A stretch of DNA of 64,000 nt from Chitinophaga barathri (GTDB taxonomy: Bacteria; Bacteroidota; Bacteroidia; Chitinophagales; Chitinophagaceae). A program made the position numbers and the translations under genes. Shown one piece after another: positions 42,446-51,409 of the stretch (position 1 is its first letter; the number at the start of each line of letters is the position of its first letter). Location: positions 115,163 through 179,162 of the forward strand of contig NZ_RMBX01000016.1 in the NCBI RefSeq assembly GCF_003807585.1, read 5' to 3'. The notes below the pieces were generated by a model that worked only from the letters and a program-made list of their open reading frames with translations, did no database searches and was not told the origin of the DNA.

Positions 42446-44146
42446 ATGATGCCAACGATGATGCGTTCCCTTATTTTTCTTTTGACGATCCTTTCTTTCG
42501 GCGCTACAGCACAACAAACCGGCCCGGAGCGTTATACCATTACGAAACGCCTTGAAGCCGGTAAATATGCCGTGGTATCCGCTCATCCGCTCGCCAGCAA
42601 AGCGGGCGCGGAAGTAATGAAAGCAGGCGGGAACGCATTTGACGCAGCTATCGCCACACAGCTGGCGCTGGCCGTAGTGTACCCTGAAGCGGGCAACCTG
42701 GGCGGCGGCGGCTTCCTCGTAGCCACCCTGCCCAACGGCAAAAAGATCGCCATCAACTACCGCGAAAAGGCGCCCGGCAAAGCCCATCGCGATATGTACC
42801 TGGACAGTTCGGGCCAGCCCATCGTAAGCAAAAGCCTGGAAGGCCATCTCGCCGCCGGTGTACCCGGCACCGTAGCCGGGCTGATCGCTACACTGCCTTA
42901 CGCAAAACTGCCACTCGCCAGGCTGGTGGTCCCCGCCATCCGTCTTGCGGAACAGGGGTATATCATCACCGCCGCCGAAGCGCGCGGCCTCAACCGCGCC
43001 AGGGCTTCTTTCCTGAAACTCAACACCCGCCCCGTAGCATTCGTAAAAGATACCGACTGGAAAGAAGGCGATACGTTGGTACAGAAAGATCTGGCCCGCA
43101 CGCTGAAACTGATCGCGGAAAAAGGCGCGGCCGGTTTTTATGAAGGCGAAACAGCCCAAAAGGTCGTGGAAGAAATGCGGCGCGGCGGAGGCATCATCTC
43201 CGCGGAAGACCTGAAAGCCTACCATGCTGAAATATTACAGCCTTTGCAGTTTAAGTTCCGCGGCTACGATGTAATAACCATGCCCCTCCCCAGCAGCGGC
43301 GGCATTGGCCTGCGGCAGATGCTCGGCATGGTGGAGAACCAGCCGATGGAAGACTGGGGGTTTCACAATCCTAAAAGCGTGCAGCTGATGATAGAAGCCG
43401 AACGCAGGGCGTATGCGGACAGGGCGCAGTTCCTCGGCGACCCGCATTTTGTAAAAGTACCGGTGGACACACTGATTGATAAAAATTATCTCGCCCGCCG
43501 CATGGCGGACTTCACGCCCGGGCTTGCTTCTCTCAGCGCCCGTGTGCCCGCGGGCCAGATCAGGGAAAGCGACCAGACCACGCACCTCAGCGTAGTGGAT
43601 GCGGCCGGCAATGCCGTGGCTGTAACCACCACGCTCAATGGCGGCTACGGCTGCGATGTAGTGGTAGGCGGCGCGGGTTTCCTGCTTAATAATGAAATGG
43701 ATGACTTTTCCGTAAAACCCGGGGCACCCAATATGTATGGGCTGGTAGGCAACGAAGCTAACGCCATCGCGCCCGGCAAACGTATGCTCAGCTCCATGAC
43801 GCCCACCATCGTGTTAAAAGATAAAAAGCCGCTGCTCGTAACCGGCACGCCCGGCGGCGCCACCATCATCACTTCCCTGTTCCAGACCCTGGTGAACGCC
43901 CTCGTGTTTAACCTGGATGCGGACCAGACGGTGAACGCCCCGAAATTCCACCACCAGTGGCTGCCGGACGTGGTATATATCGAAAAAGGATTTCCCGATC
44001 CGGTGAAATATTCGCTGGAAAGGATGGGTTATAAATTCACATCCCGCGAATCCATCGGCAGAACGGAGCTGATAAAGATCACGGGAAAGAACAAACTGGA
44101 AGCCGTGGCGGACAACCGCGGCGATGACAGCGCTGCGGGAGAATAA
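42446..44146 (+). CDS. ggt: Gamma-glutamyltransferase (periplasmic)
   Basis: The 566-residue Ntn hydrolase has a signal peptide (one of the clustered Met codons near 42446-42461 is the start). Self-processing is expected before the Thr of QTTHLSVVDAAGNAVAVT (~376), the nucleophile of the small subunit. SMTPTIVLKDKKP and GTPGGATIITSLFQ are the substrate and oxyanion motifs, and KAGGNAFDAAIATQLAL is the N-terminal signature. It transfers or hydrolyses the gamma-glutamyl group of glutathione and related peptides. It is divergent from the M14 peptidase gene (100 bp apart). Confidence 0.94.
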   Translation: MMPTMMRSLIFLLTILSFGATAQQTGPERYTITKRLEAGKYAVVSAHPLASKAGAEVMKAGGNAFDAAIATQLALAVVYPEAGNLGGGGFLVATLPNGKKIAINYREKAPGKAHRDMYLDSSGQPIVSKSLEGHLAAGVPGTVAGLIATLPYAKLPLARLVVPAIRLAEQGYIITAAEARGLNRARASFLKLNTRPVAFVKDTDWKEGDTLVQKDLARTLKLIAEKGAAGFYEGETAQKVVEEMRRGGGIISAEDLKAYHAEILQPLQFKFRGYDVITMPLPSSGGIGLRQMLGMVENQPMEDWGFHNPKSVQLMIEAERRAYADRAQFLGDPHFVKVPVDTLIDKNYLARRMADFTPGLASLSARVPAGQIRESDQTTHLSVVDAAGNAVAVTTTLNGGYGCDVVVGGAGFLLNNEMDDFSVKPGAPNMYGLVGNEANAIAPGKRMLSSMTPTIVLKDKKPLLVTGTPGGATIITSLFQTLVNALVFNLDADQTVNAPKFHHQWLPDVVYIEKGFPDPVKYSLERMGYKFTSRESIGRTELIKITGKNKLEAVADNRGDDSAAGE

Positions 44147-44177
44147 TTGTACATTCGGTATATAAAAACAGATTGGT

Positions 44178-44705
44178 ATGAGCATTTATTTAGACAGCCT
44201 GAAGACACGGCTCCTTTCCTACAAGGACCTCGCGGAGAAAACATTTGCGCAGCTCAGTGACGAACAGATCCACTGGCAGCCCGCCGGGGAGCCGAACAAC
44301 ATCTACATCATCGTAAAACATATGAGCGGCAATATGCTCAGCCGGTTCACAGACTTCCTGACCACAGACGGCGAAAAACCCTGGCGCCAGCGCGACGCGG
44401 AGTTTGTGGACAATGAGCCCCAATGCACCAAAACAGAGATGATGGAGATATGGAACAAAGGCTGGGATTGCCTGATGCAGACGCTGGACAGTCTTACCGA
44501 AGCGGACCTGGGCAAAACCATCCATATCAGGACGGAGCCGCTGATCGTGATAGACGCCCTCAACCGCCAGCTCTCCCATTATCCTTACCATGTAGGCCAG
44601 ATCGTGTACCTGGGCAAAGTGATGAAAGCGGATGACTGGCACAGCCTTTCCATCCCCAAAGGGAAAACCAGTGAATTCAACGCGCAAAAAGCCGCCGGCA
44701 AATGA
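44178..44705 (+). CDS. DinB-like four-helix protein (DUF1572 type)
   Basis: The 175-residue cytosolic protein is a DinB-superfamily four-helix bundle. The three likely metal-binding histidines are in VKHMSGNM (~50) and LSHYPYHVGQIVYLGK (~133-138). The N-terminal SIYLDSLKTRLLSYKDLAEKT and QIHWQPAGEPNNIYI fit the DUF1572 group. Members may act as thiol-dependent transferases; no substrate is known here. It overlaps the next gene by four bases (ATGA), indicating translational coupling. Confidence 0.85.
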   Translation: MSIYLDSLKTRLLSYKDLAEKTFAQLSDEQIHWQPAGEPNNIYIIVKHMSGNMLSRFTDFLTTDGEKPWRQRDAEFVDNEPQCTKTEMMEIWNKGWDCLMQTLDSLTEADLGKTIHIRTEPLIVIDALNRQLSHYPYHVGQIVYLGKVMKADDWHSLSIPKGKTSEFNAQKAAGK

Positions 44706-45118
44706 AATACCTGATCTATACCTGCTGCCTGATAGCAGCGTTTACCGCCTGCAACAGCGGCAAAACAGACGAACTGCTCAAACACAAAAAATGGAAGGTG
44801 TACGATGTGGGCGTGCCCTCCTCGGACCCGTACAACAACGTGCAGATCACGCAGGCGAAGGACCTGAAAGACGGCTACTATTCCGATGCCTATTACCAGT
44901 TCCTGGACAACGGGCTGTTCATAGCCACCATCGGCGGCGTGCCGGACAGCGGAAAATACTCGCTGCTGAGCAACGGAAAGATCATTTCCGTCACCAGTTC
45001 CAACGGCTCCCGCAATGCGGAACACCTGGTGGAAGTGGAAAAGCTGGATGAAAATAATTTCGATATGAAAGTGGCGTCCGGCGACTATCATTTCATTTTA
45101 CGCACCCGGAAACAATAA
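44702..45118 (+). CDS. Small lipocalin-like lipoprotein, unknown
   Basis: The 138-residue protein has a lipoprotein signal ending in FTAC (Cys ~17). The mature part is beta-rich with KHKKWKVYDVGVP, YYQFLDNGLFIATIGG and SGKYSLLSNGKIISVTSS, the usual layout of short lipocalin-like Bacteroidota lipoproteins. Overlaps the DinB-like gene by four bases and ends one base before the PLP enzyme. Function unknown. Confidence 0.75.
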   Translation: MKYLIYTCCLIAAFTACNSGKTDELLKHKKWKVYDVGVPSSDPYNNVQITQAKDLKDGYYSDAYYQFLDNGLFIATIGGVPDSGKYSLLSNGKIISVTSSNGSRNAEHLVEVEKLDENNFDMKVASGDYHFILRTRKQ

Positions 45119-45119
45119 T

Positions 45120-46178
45120 ATGTTCAGCATCACAGACAGCACACCCGGCAGAACGGCACAGATCGAAGGCAGAAGCTGTCTTTTCTTTTCCGGTTTCGCC
45201 TACCTGGGCATGCACGTGTCCCATGCGTTCCGCGACCTGCTGGCCGAAGGGCTGGAGCGTTACGGCAGCGTATATCCTTCTTCGCGCATCGGCAACTTAC
45301 AGCTGCGGCTGTACGAAGAGCTGGAACATGCGCTGGCCGCGCAGCTGCACCAGCAGAGCGCCGCCTGTTTTTCTTCCGGTTACCTGGCCGCGCAGGCGGC
45401 CGTTACTTACGCCGTCAGTAAAGGCGAAGCCCTGTATTCGCCCGGCGCGCACCCCGCCATCCGTTACCCCGGCGCACAGATACCGGCGGGCAGCTGGGCC
45501 GCGTGGATAGATACCGTGGTGGATATGGTGAACCTCGGGGAAGACCACCAATACGTGATCATCGCCGATGCGGTGAACCCGCTCACCGCTACCATCAACG
45601 ATTTCAGCGCGCTGAAAGGATTAAAACGCAAGACCTTCGTGCTGATAGATGATAGTCACGGGCTGGGGATACTTGGCCCGGAAGGCGAAGGCATCATTTC
45701 GTTGTTGCCCGCAAATGAAGGCATCCGTTACCTCATCACTGCCTCGCTGGCAAAGGCATACAGCCTGGAAGGCGGCATGGTGGCCGGGCATGCCGGAGAC
45801 ATTGCGGCTATCCGCAAGCTGCCGCTTTTTACCGCCAGCACCACCATGATACCCGCATACGCCCATGCCTTCCTGAAAGCGCAAAGCGCCTTTGCCAACG
45901 CCCGCAAACGCCTGCAAAAAAATATACTCACCATGGAAGGACTGACGGCGGGCATTGCCGCCATCAGCCACCAGCCATCCCTGCCTGTGTTCGTACTGGA
46001 AGACCGTGAAGAGGACGTGAACGAATACCTGCTGGGACGCGATACCATCATATCATCCTTTGCCTACCCGGACCCGCAGGGGCCGAAGATCCACCGCGTG
46101 GTGCTTTCCGCGCTGCATACCCGGGCGGACATTGAGATACTGATGGTACAGCTCGTTCAATTTTACACCCAATTATAA
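45120..46178 (+). CDS. PLP-dependent alpha-oxoamine-synthase-family enzyme
   Basis: The 352-residue fold-type I enzyme resembles 8-amino-7-oxononanoate synthase/2-amino-3-ketobutyrate CoA ligase but is about 40 residues shorter. The substrate region RIGNLQLRLYEELEHALAA, the PLP-phosphate/Asp-His segment FVLIDDSHGLGILGPEG (~177-193) and the Schiff-base lysine in ITASLAKAYSLEGGMVAGHAG (~211) are all present. It would condense an acyl-CoA or acyl-carrier with an amino acid. No biotin or threonine-degradation genes are adjacent, so the substrate is open. It is part of the tight DinB/lipoprotein/enzyme/TraB-like run. Confidence 0.87.
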   Translation: MFSITDSTPGRTAQIEGRSCLFFSGFAYLGMHVSHAFRDLLAEGLERYGSVYPSSRIGNLQLRLYEELEHALAAQLHQQSAACFSSGYLAAQAAVTYAVSKGEALYSPGAHPAIRYPGAQIPAGSWAAWIDTVVDMVNLGEDHQYVIIADAVNPLTATINDFSALKGLKRKTFVLIDDSHGLGILGPEGEGIISLLPANEGIRYLITASLAKAYSLEGGMVAGHAGDIAAIRKLPLFTASTTMIPAYAHAFLKAQSAFANARKRLQKNILTMEGLTAGIAAISHQPSLPVFVLEDREEDVNEYLLGRDTIISSFAYPDPQGPKIHRVVLSALHTRADIEILMVQLVQFYTQL

Positions 46179-46188
46179 CCGCTCGTAT

Positions 46189-47046
46189 ATGATCAAAAGA
46201 ACCTTTGCCACGCTTCTCATCCTCTGCCTGCTTTTACCCGCCTTCGCCCAGCAATCGTTGTTATACAAGATATCCGGCAAAGGCCTGAAACAGCCCTCCT
46301 ACGTGTATGGTACCATCCACCTGATATGCCCGGATGATTTTTTCCTGTCCGCCCCGCTTCAGAAAGCATTTGACCAGTCCAAATCCGTTTACCTGGAAAT
46401 AGACATGGACGATCCCGCCATGATGGCTACCATGCTGGGCCGCCTCCAGGAAAAGGACGAGCAGTATTCGCTGGAAAAAGCCTTCACCCCGCAGGATTAC
46501 CGCAAACTCACAAAATATATGAAGGACAGCATGGGCATGGACGTGAATGCATTCAAAAAGATGAAGCCCCTCGTGATCCTTTCCATGATACTTCCCAAAA
46601 TGCTGAACTGCCCCACCGCTATGGCATACGAAACCAAGTTCGTCAGCATGGCCAAAGAACAGCAAAAAGAAATACTCGGCCTCGAAGCCCTGGACGACCA
46701 GATAGACGTGTTCGACGCATTCCCGGATACCCTGGAAGCCCGTATGATCATGGATTATATTAACGACCTGCCCAAACAGAAAGCCATCTACTCCAAACTG
46801 GTGGCTGCTTACAAAAAGCAGGACATCACCAGGCTGCACAACCTGCTCGGCGAATCACCCGAGTTTGCCGGGTACGAGGATAAACTGGTATACGACCGCA
46901 ACCGCAACTGGATACCGGTGATGGAAAAAGCCATGCAGCAGGAAACGGTGCTTTTTGGCTGCGGGGCCATGCACCTGGGCGGAGACCAGGGAGTGGTGGA
47001 ATTGTTGCGTAAAAAGGGCTATAAAGTTGAGCCGGTGACGAAATAA
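46189..47046 (+). CDS. TraB/GumN-family protein
   Basis: The 285-residue exported protein (signal peptide MIKRTFATLLILCLLLPAFAQ) has the two family motifs: YVYGTIHLICPDDFF near residue 40 and VLFGCGAMHLGGDQGVVELL near 262, each with the conserved G-x-x-H. TraB/GumN proteins are possible metal-dependent proteases of the Tiki-like superfamily, but the activity is unproven here. It is the last gene of the run starting at 44178, 10 bp after the PLP enzyme, with a terminator following. Confidence 0.9.
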   Translation: MIKRTFATLLILCLLLPAFAQQSLLYKISGKGLKQPSYVYGTIHLICPDDFFLSAPLQKAFDQSKSVYLEIDMDDPAMMATMLGRLQEKDEQYSLEKAFTPQDYRKLTKYMKDSMGMDVNAFKKMKPLVILSMILPKMLNCPTAMAYETKFVSMAKEQQKEILGLEALDDQIDVFDAFPDTLEARMIMDYINDLPKQKAIYSKLVAAYKKQDITRLHNLLGESPEFAGYEDKLVYDRNRNWIPVMEKAMQQETVLFGCGAMHLGGDQGVVELLRKKGYKVEPVTK

Positions 47047-47076
47047 AACCTTAAAACGGTCCGAAAAGCACCCCGG

Positions 47077-47108
47077 AAAGGGATGTACCCATTGTACATC
47101 CCTTTTTT
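47077..47108 (+). terminator. Terminator after the TraB/GumN gene
   Basis: AAAGGGATGTAC (47077-47088) pairs with GTACATCCCTTT (47094-47105) around a 5-base loop and is followed by further T residues. Confidence 0.85.
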
Positions 47109-47125
47109 GTCCTTCCCAAAAGCTG

Positions 47126-47176
47126 GTTCGTGTATGACCAATCCGGTTGATCCCTTAAAATGACCAGTTGGTGTAT
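47126..47176. promoter_or_regulatory. Direct repeat GTT(C/G)GTGTAT, possible LytTR operator
   Basis: GTTCGTGTAT (47126-47135) and GTTGGTGTAT (47167-47176) differ in one base and start 41 bp apart, close to four helical turns. ATGACCA also occurs twice in between (47134-47140 and 47160-47166). The pair lies upstream of the promoter box at 47205 of the beta-barrel receptor whose downstream neighbours encode a LytS/LytTR pair. LytTR proteins usually bind short direct repeats; the link is inference. Confidence 0.45.
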
Positions 47177-47204
47177 CAAATTTTCAGGCGCCCCGGCCCG
47201 GCGA

Positions 47205-47212
47205 TAAGTTTG
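47205..47212 (+). promoter_or_regulatory. Promoter -7 box TAAGTTTG of the beta-barrel receptor
   Basis: A perfect TAnnTTTG match 19 bp before the ATG at 47232. TTTT at the -33 position lies 20 bp upstream of it, a partial match to the -33 box. Confidence 0.5.
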
Positions 47213-47231
47213 CATCATCAAAATCACCTAT

Positions 47232-49436
47232 ATGCGAACTTTTTATACCACTTTCCTTTCCGCCACAATGCTTATGACCGCTGCCGTCTCACAGGCCCAG
47301 CAGAAAAAAGACACGGTACCTGCTCCTTCCGCCATCAAAAAGGACTCGATCCCCGCCCCTTCTGTTAAACAGCTTAAAGAAGTGAACGTAACCAGCACCG
47401 CCCCGCAGATCACCATGCAGGGTGGCACCATGACCGTAAACATTTCCAAATCCGCCACGGCGGCAGGGTCCAATGCCTGGGAGATCGTTTCCAAAGCGCC
47501 CGGTGTAACCGCCGACAATAACAACACCCTGCAGCTGAACGGCAGGAGCGTAAGCGTTTACATCGACGGACGCCCGAGCCGCCTCAGCGGGGACGACCTG
47601 AAGAACCTGCTGAACAGCACGCCCGGCGCCAACATCGAAAAGCTGGAGCTGATGAGCAACCCCTCCGCAAAATATGACGCGGCGGACGGCGCCATCATCA
47701 ATATCAAAATGCTGAGAAGCAAAGACATGGGTACCAACGGTTCCGTAACCCTCAGCGGCGGCTTTGGCCGGTACGCCCGCAGCAGCGACGGCTTCACGCT
47801 GAACCACCGCACCAAAAAAGTAACGCTGTACGGCGGTTATGATTATGTGTACGCCAAACAGTTCACCCATATCACTTCCGACCGCTTTTTCCCCGGTAAC
47901 TATAAGCTGGAAGACAGCGACTACAACCGCGAAGAACGCAACAGCCACAGCGTAAAAGCAGGCGCGGATTTCGACATCTCCAAGACCACCAGCGCCGGCT
48001 TCCTTGCAAAAGGCATGTTCAACAACCGCCACCGCGACAACGATAACCAGACCTCCCTGCCCGATTCGCTCTTCCGCCAGACGGCCACCGGCCGCCAGAC
48101 CCTGGTGAACCCGAGCTTCAACGTATATTTTAAGACCGGCAGCGAAAAACATAAAAACGAACTGAGCATCAACGCCGATTATTTCAACCACCGGAAAGAC
48201 TGGAACGACGATTTCAACGGCCACTACTTCACCATGAAAGAAGTGCCCACCGGCGACCCCACCTACATCCGCAACAACACAGAATCCGCCATCAACCTGT
48301 ATTCTTTCAGCGCAGACTACACCCAGCAGCTGAAATTCGCCAAGCTGGAAGCTGGTGTCAAAACCACCTTCACCGAAACGGACAACGATACCCGCTGGGA
48401 GAACCAGGTCAATAACAAATGGGAAAATGATGCGGGCAAAACAAACCACTTCATTTACAAGGAAAACATCAACGCAGGATATGTCGGCCTGACCAAAACC
48501 ATCAAAAAGTACACGATCCAGGCAATGGTCCGCGCGGAGCATACCCACGCCACCGGCAACAGCCTGACCATCAATCAGCACTTTGAACGCGACTATGTAC
48601 AGTTTTTCCCCAGCGCCAGCGTGAGCTATATGAAGAGCGCCAAAGACCAGTTCAACTTCAGCTACCGCAGGAGCATCACCCGTTTCGGTTTCGATATCGT
48701 GAACCCCTTCGTGACCTACCAGAACGCGTACAGCTACCGCCAGGGCAACCCGAACATCAAACCCGTGCTGATGCAGACCATCCAGGGTACCTGGAGCCAT
48801 AACTACACCCTGTTCACCACCCTCGGCTTCAACCGTGTGAAAGACAACCTGAGCATGATCTTCAGGGTAGATCCGGATACCAAGGTGCAGGTAACCAGCT
48901 TCGACAACCAGACGAACTTCAACGTGGCATATGCGAACGTGGTATGGGTAAAACCCATCACCCCCAAGATCCGCACCACCTGGACCGTGACCGGTCTCTG
49001 GCTGGACATCAGTACGAACATGGACGGCATTGCCTACCAAAAGAGCAGCGTGACGGCCATGGTGAATATGCAAAACACTTTTACCCTGCCTAAAGGATTT
49101 ACAGCTGAGCTGAACGGTAATTTCCGCGGGCCCTTCATGGCAGGTTACGCCATCATGAAAAGCGCGGGCGGGCTGGATTTCGGGGTGACCAAAAGCATCC
49201 TGAAAAACAAAGGTTCCCTCAAAGCCGGCATCGTGGATATATTCAACACCCAGCCGATGCGGTTTGAAGTGCAATATTCCAATGTGCACAACCTGGCCAA
49301 AATGAATAACGACACCCGTGTGGTGACCATGACCTTTAACTATAGGTTCGGCAGCAGCACTGTGAAAGCGGCCAAAACCCGTAAGAACGCCATCGAAAGC
49401 GAAGCGGGCAGAACAAACGCACAACAGGGGCTGTAA
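47232..49436 (+). CDS. TonB-dependent-receptor-like outer-membrane beta-barrel protein
   Basis: The 734-residue protein has a signal peptide (to about AVSQAQ, residue 22), then a short spacer with a doubled KKD(T/S)(V/I)PAPS motif instead of the usual CarboxypepD domain. A plug-like region follows (~50-170, IVSKAPGVTADNNNTLQLNGR, VYIDGRPSRLSGDDL), then a barrel of the OMP_b-brl_3 type ending VVTMTFNYRFGSS and a 25-residue charged tail. It is probably an outer-membrane transporter or receptor. The LytS-type kinase and LytTR regulator follow 83 bp after its terminator, and a candidate operator lies upstream. Ligand unknown. Confidence 0.88.
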   Translation: MRTFYTTFLSATMLMTAAVSQAQQKKDTVPAPSAIKKDSIPAPSVKQLKEVNVTSTAPQITMQGGTMTVNISKSATAAGSNAWEIVSKAPGVTADNNNTLQLNGRSVSVYIDGRPSRLSGDDLKNLLNSTPGANIEKLELMSNPSAKYDAADGAIINIKMLRSKDMGTNGSVTLSGGFGRYARSSDGFTLNHRTKKVTLYGGYDYVYAKQFTHITSDRFFPGNYKLEDSDYNREERNSHSVKAGADFDISKTTSAGFLAKGMFNNRHRDNDNQTSLPDSLFRQTATGRQTLVNPSFNVYFKTGSEKHKNELSINADYFNHRKDWNDDFNGHYFTMKEVPTGDPTYIRNNTESAINLYSFSADYTQQLKFAKLEAGVKTTFTETDNDTRWENQVNNKWENDAGKTNHFIYKENINAGYVGLTKTIKKYTIQAMVRAEHTHATGNSLTINQHFERDYVQFFPSASVSYMKSAKDQFNFSYRRSITRFGFDIVNPFVTYQNAYSYRQGNPNIKPVLMQTIQGTWSHNYTLFTTLGFNRVKDNLSMIFRVDPDTKVQVTSFDNQTNFNVAYANVVWVKPITPKIRTTWTVTGLWLDISTNMDGIAYQKSSVTAMVNMQNTFTLPKGFTAELNGNFRGPFMAGYAIMKSAGGLDFGVTKSILKNKGSLKAGIVDIFNTQPMRFEVQYSNVHNLAKMNNDTRVVTMTFNYRFGSSTVKAAKTRKNAIESEAGRTNAQQGL

Positions 49437-49448
49437 CAGCAGATCCAG

Positions 49449-49484
49449 GGAAGCTTCCCCTCACCGGGAAGCTTCCTTTTTTAT
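49449..49484 (+). terminator. Terminator after the beta-barrel receptor
   Basis: GGAAGCTTCC (49449-49458) is self-complementary and repeated at 49467-49476, making a perfect 10-bp stem that runs into TTTTTTATTT. Confidence 0.85.
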
Positions 49485-49489
49485 TTCCT

Positions 49490-49497
49490 TATATTTG
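49490..49497 (+). promoter_or_regulatory. Promoter -7 box TATATTTG of the LytS/LytTR pair
   Basis: A perfect TAnnTTTG match 22 bp before the ATG at 49520 and directly after the preceding terminator. Confidence 0.5.
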
Positions 49498-49519
49498 AAC
49501 AAACGCACCAAAAGCCACC

Positions 49520-50608
49520 ATGTTACTGGAACAAACTGGAAAATTCTTCAAGACCGAATGGAAAAGATTACTGATCCTGGTAGTCATTTCAGCGGTATTT
49601 TATCTTTTTATGTATGGGTTCATCTACACCGTGGACCCGGAGGTAACCGAAACCGCTTATAAAAAGTATGGCGGGTTCATACTCACCACCCTGCGGTCCA
49701 TCGTCGAGTTCACCATCACTTATTATGTGCTCATATTCGTGGCCAGCCTCCCCTACCTGCGGGACCGGCGGCTGGGGAAGTTCCTGCTGATCATCCTCGT
49801 CATGTTCGCACTGAAAGCGGCCTATACCTTCCTGTTCGAGTACGACAAAACCGATTTTAACGCCAGCAACAACCCGCAGAATATGCGGAATTTTATGGTA
49901 CGGAATAAATTCATGTTTTATTCCTTTATCACCCTGTTCTCTTACCTGTTCCATCTTTTTGTCTGTTTTGTGGTAGCCATATTCATAGACTACAACAACC
50001 GGAACAAACGCGAGGACGAGCTGCAGAAACAAAAGATGGACGCTGAACTGAGCGCCATCAAATACCAGATCAACCCGCATTTCCTGTTCAACTCCCTGAG
50101 TTTTATCTACAGCAAAACCGTACCGCTGAGCGAGGAAGTGAGCAACGCCGTGCTCCTGCTGTCGGACATCATGCGGTATGCGCTGGGGAAAGAAGAAGAC
50201 GCGGAAGGGAAAGTAGCCCTGTTCAAAGAAGTGACGCATATGAAAAACGTGATCGAGATCAACCAGATGCGGTTCAACAACAAACTCAGCATCCAGTACA
50301 GCGAGCAGATAGACAACCCGAACGCGCGTATTACCCCGCTGATACTCATCACCCTGGTAGAAAACGCGTTCAAACACGGCGACCTGCTGGATCCCGCCAA
50401 CCCGCTGGTGGTAAGAACCGAATCGGACCAGCACCGGATACGGTTCTATATCAGCAACAAAAAGAAGACCGGGCCTAAAGAACTGAGCACCGGCATCGGG
50501 CTGAACAATGTAAAACAACGCCTCCAGCTGATGTATGCGGGCAGGCATACTTTTACCGTCAACGAAAACGAACATTTTTATACCTCCGAACTCCTCATCA
50601 ACCTGTAG
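49520..50608 (+). CDS. LytS-type sensor histidine kinase
   Basis: The 362-residue protein has four membrane helices (~18-155), a coiled stretch and the His_kinase domain with the phosphoacceptor in QINPHFLFNSLSFIYS (~187), followed by a HATPase with LITLVENAFKHGD and GIGLNNVKQRL. There is no large sensor domain, so signals are probably sensed in or near the membrane. The LytTR regulator gene begins 3 bp after the stop. Confidence 0.93.
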   Translation: MLLEQTGKFFKTEWKRLLILVVISAVFYLFMYGFIYTVDPEVTETAYKKYGGFILTTLRSIVEFTITYYVLIFVASLPYLRDRRLGKFLLIILVMFALKAAYTFLFEYDKTDFNASNNPQNMRNFMVRNKFMFYSFITLFSYLFHLFVCFVVAIFIDYNNRNKREDELQKQKMDAELSAIKYQINPHFLFNSLSFIYSKTVPLSEEVSNAVLLLSDIMRYALGKEEDAEGKVALFKEVTHMKNVIEINQMRFNNKLSIQYSEQIDNPNARITPLILITLVENAFKHGDLLDPANPLVVRTESDQHRIRFYISNKKKTGPKELSTGIGLNNVKQRLQLMYAGRHTFTVNENEHFYTSELLINL

Positions 50609-50611
50609 TAT

Positions 50612-51337
50612 ATGATCAACTGCATAGTGATAGACGACGAGCAGCACGCCATAGACCTGCTCACCCATCATATCAGGCAAACGCCTTTCCTGAACCTGCT
50701 TTACTCCACCACGGACCCGCTGGAAGGCCTTCAGCTGCTGCACCAGCACAAAGTGGACCTCATTTTCCTGGACGTGCAGATGCCGTCCATGACAGGGATA
50801 GATTTTATCAAAGCCATCAACGGCAAGTGTAAAGTGATACTTACCACCGCCTACAGCGAATATGCGATGGAAGGATTTGAGAACGAGGTAGTGGATTACC
50901 TGCTGAAGCCCATTTCCTTCGCCCGTTTTATCAAAGGCGCGCAGCGCGCCCTTTCTCTTATTCAGCCGGTAACGCCGGGCACGAAGGAAGAGAACGATTT
51001 TATTTTTGTGAAAACGGAGCAGAAAGGCAAGCTGATCAAGATCAACATCAGGGATATCGTATTTATAGAAGGCCTGAAGAACTACGTGAAGATACATACC
51101 CAGCAGGGCGAAAAGATTATCGCGCTGCTGAATATCAAAGACCTGGAAGAACGGCTGCCCGCGGGAGATTTCGCGCGCACGCACAAGTCATTCCTGCTGG
51201 CCACGGGATTTATCAGGATGATAGAAGGAAACCTGGTGTACCTGGAGCATACAGAGGATGCCGTGCCGGTGGGCGACACCTACCGGGAGGCGTTTATGAA
51301 CCAGATGAAGGAAAAGATCATGACCAACAAAAAATAA
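50612..51337 (+). CDS. LytTR-family response regulator
   Basis: The 241 residues form a receiver domain (1-120; VIDDEQHA, phosphoacceptor Asp in LIFLDVQMPSMTGID at ~54, LLKPISF) and a LytTR DNA-binding domain (~140-235; IVFIEGLKNYVKIHT, LEERLPAGDFARTHKSFLL). It is the partner of the LytS kinase upstream. Its target is plausibly the beta-barrel gene at 47232. Confidence 0.94.
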   Translation: MINCIVIDDEQHAIDLLTHHIRQTPFLNLLYSTTDPLEGLQLLHQHKVDLIFLDVQMPSMTGIDFIKAINGKCKVILTTAYSEYAMEGFENEVVDYLLKPISFARFIKGAQRALSLIQPVTPGTKEENDFIFVKTEQKGKLIKINIRDIVFIEGLKNYVKIHTQQGEKIIALLNIKDLEERLPAGDFARTHKSFLLATGFIRMIEGNLVYLEHTEDAVPVGDTYREAFMNQMKEKIMTNKK

Positions 51338-51340
51338 AGA

Positions 51341-51372
51341 AAGGCTCCGGAGCGATACCGGAGCCTTTTTGT
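51341..51372 (+). terminator. Terminator between LytTR gene and the minus-strand Sus operon
   Basis: AAGGCTCCGG (51341-51350) pairs with CCGGAGCCTT (51358-51367), with TTT after it on the plus strand. The minus-strand side is also T-rich, so it may work for both convergent units. Confidence 0.8.
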
Positions 51373-51409
51373 TTTTCTCTATAGTAATTCAAATCAATTG
51401 CTATAATGT

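Noticed and set aside
47289..49424. 711-residue minus-strand open frame
   Set aside because: Mirror of the beta-barrel receptor on the plus strand, caused by its codon bias; composition is Val/Gly/His-rich and matches no family.
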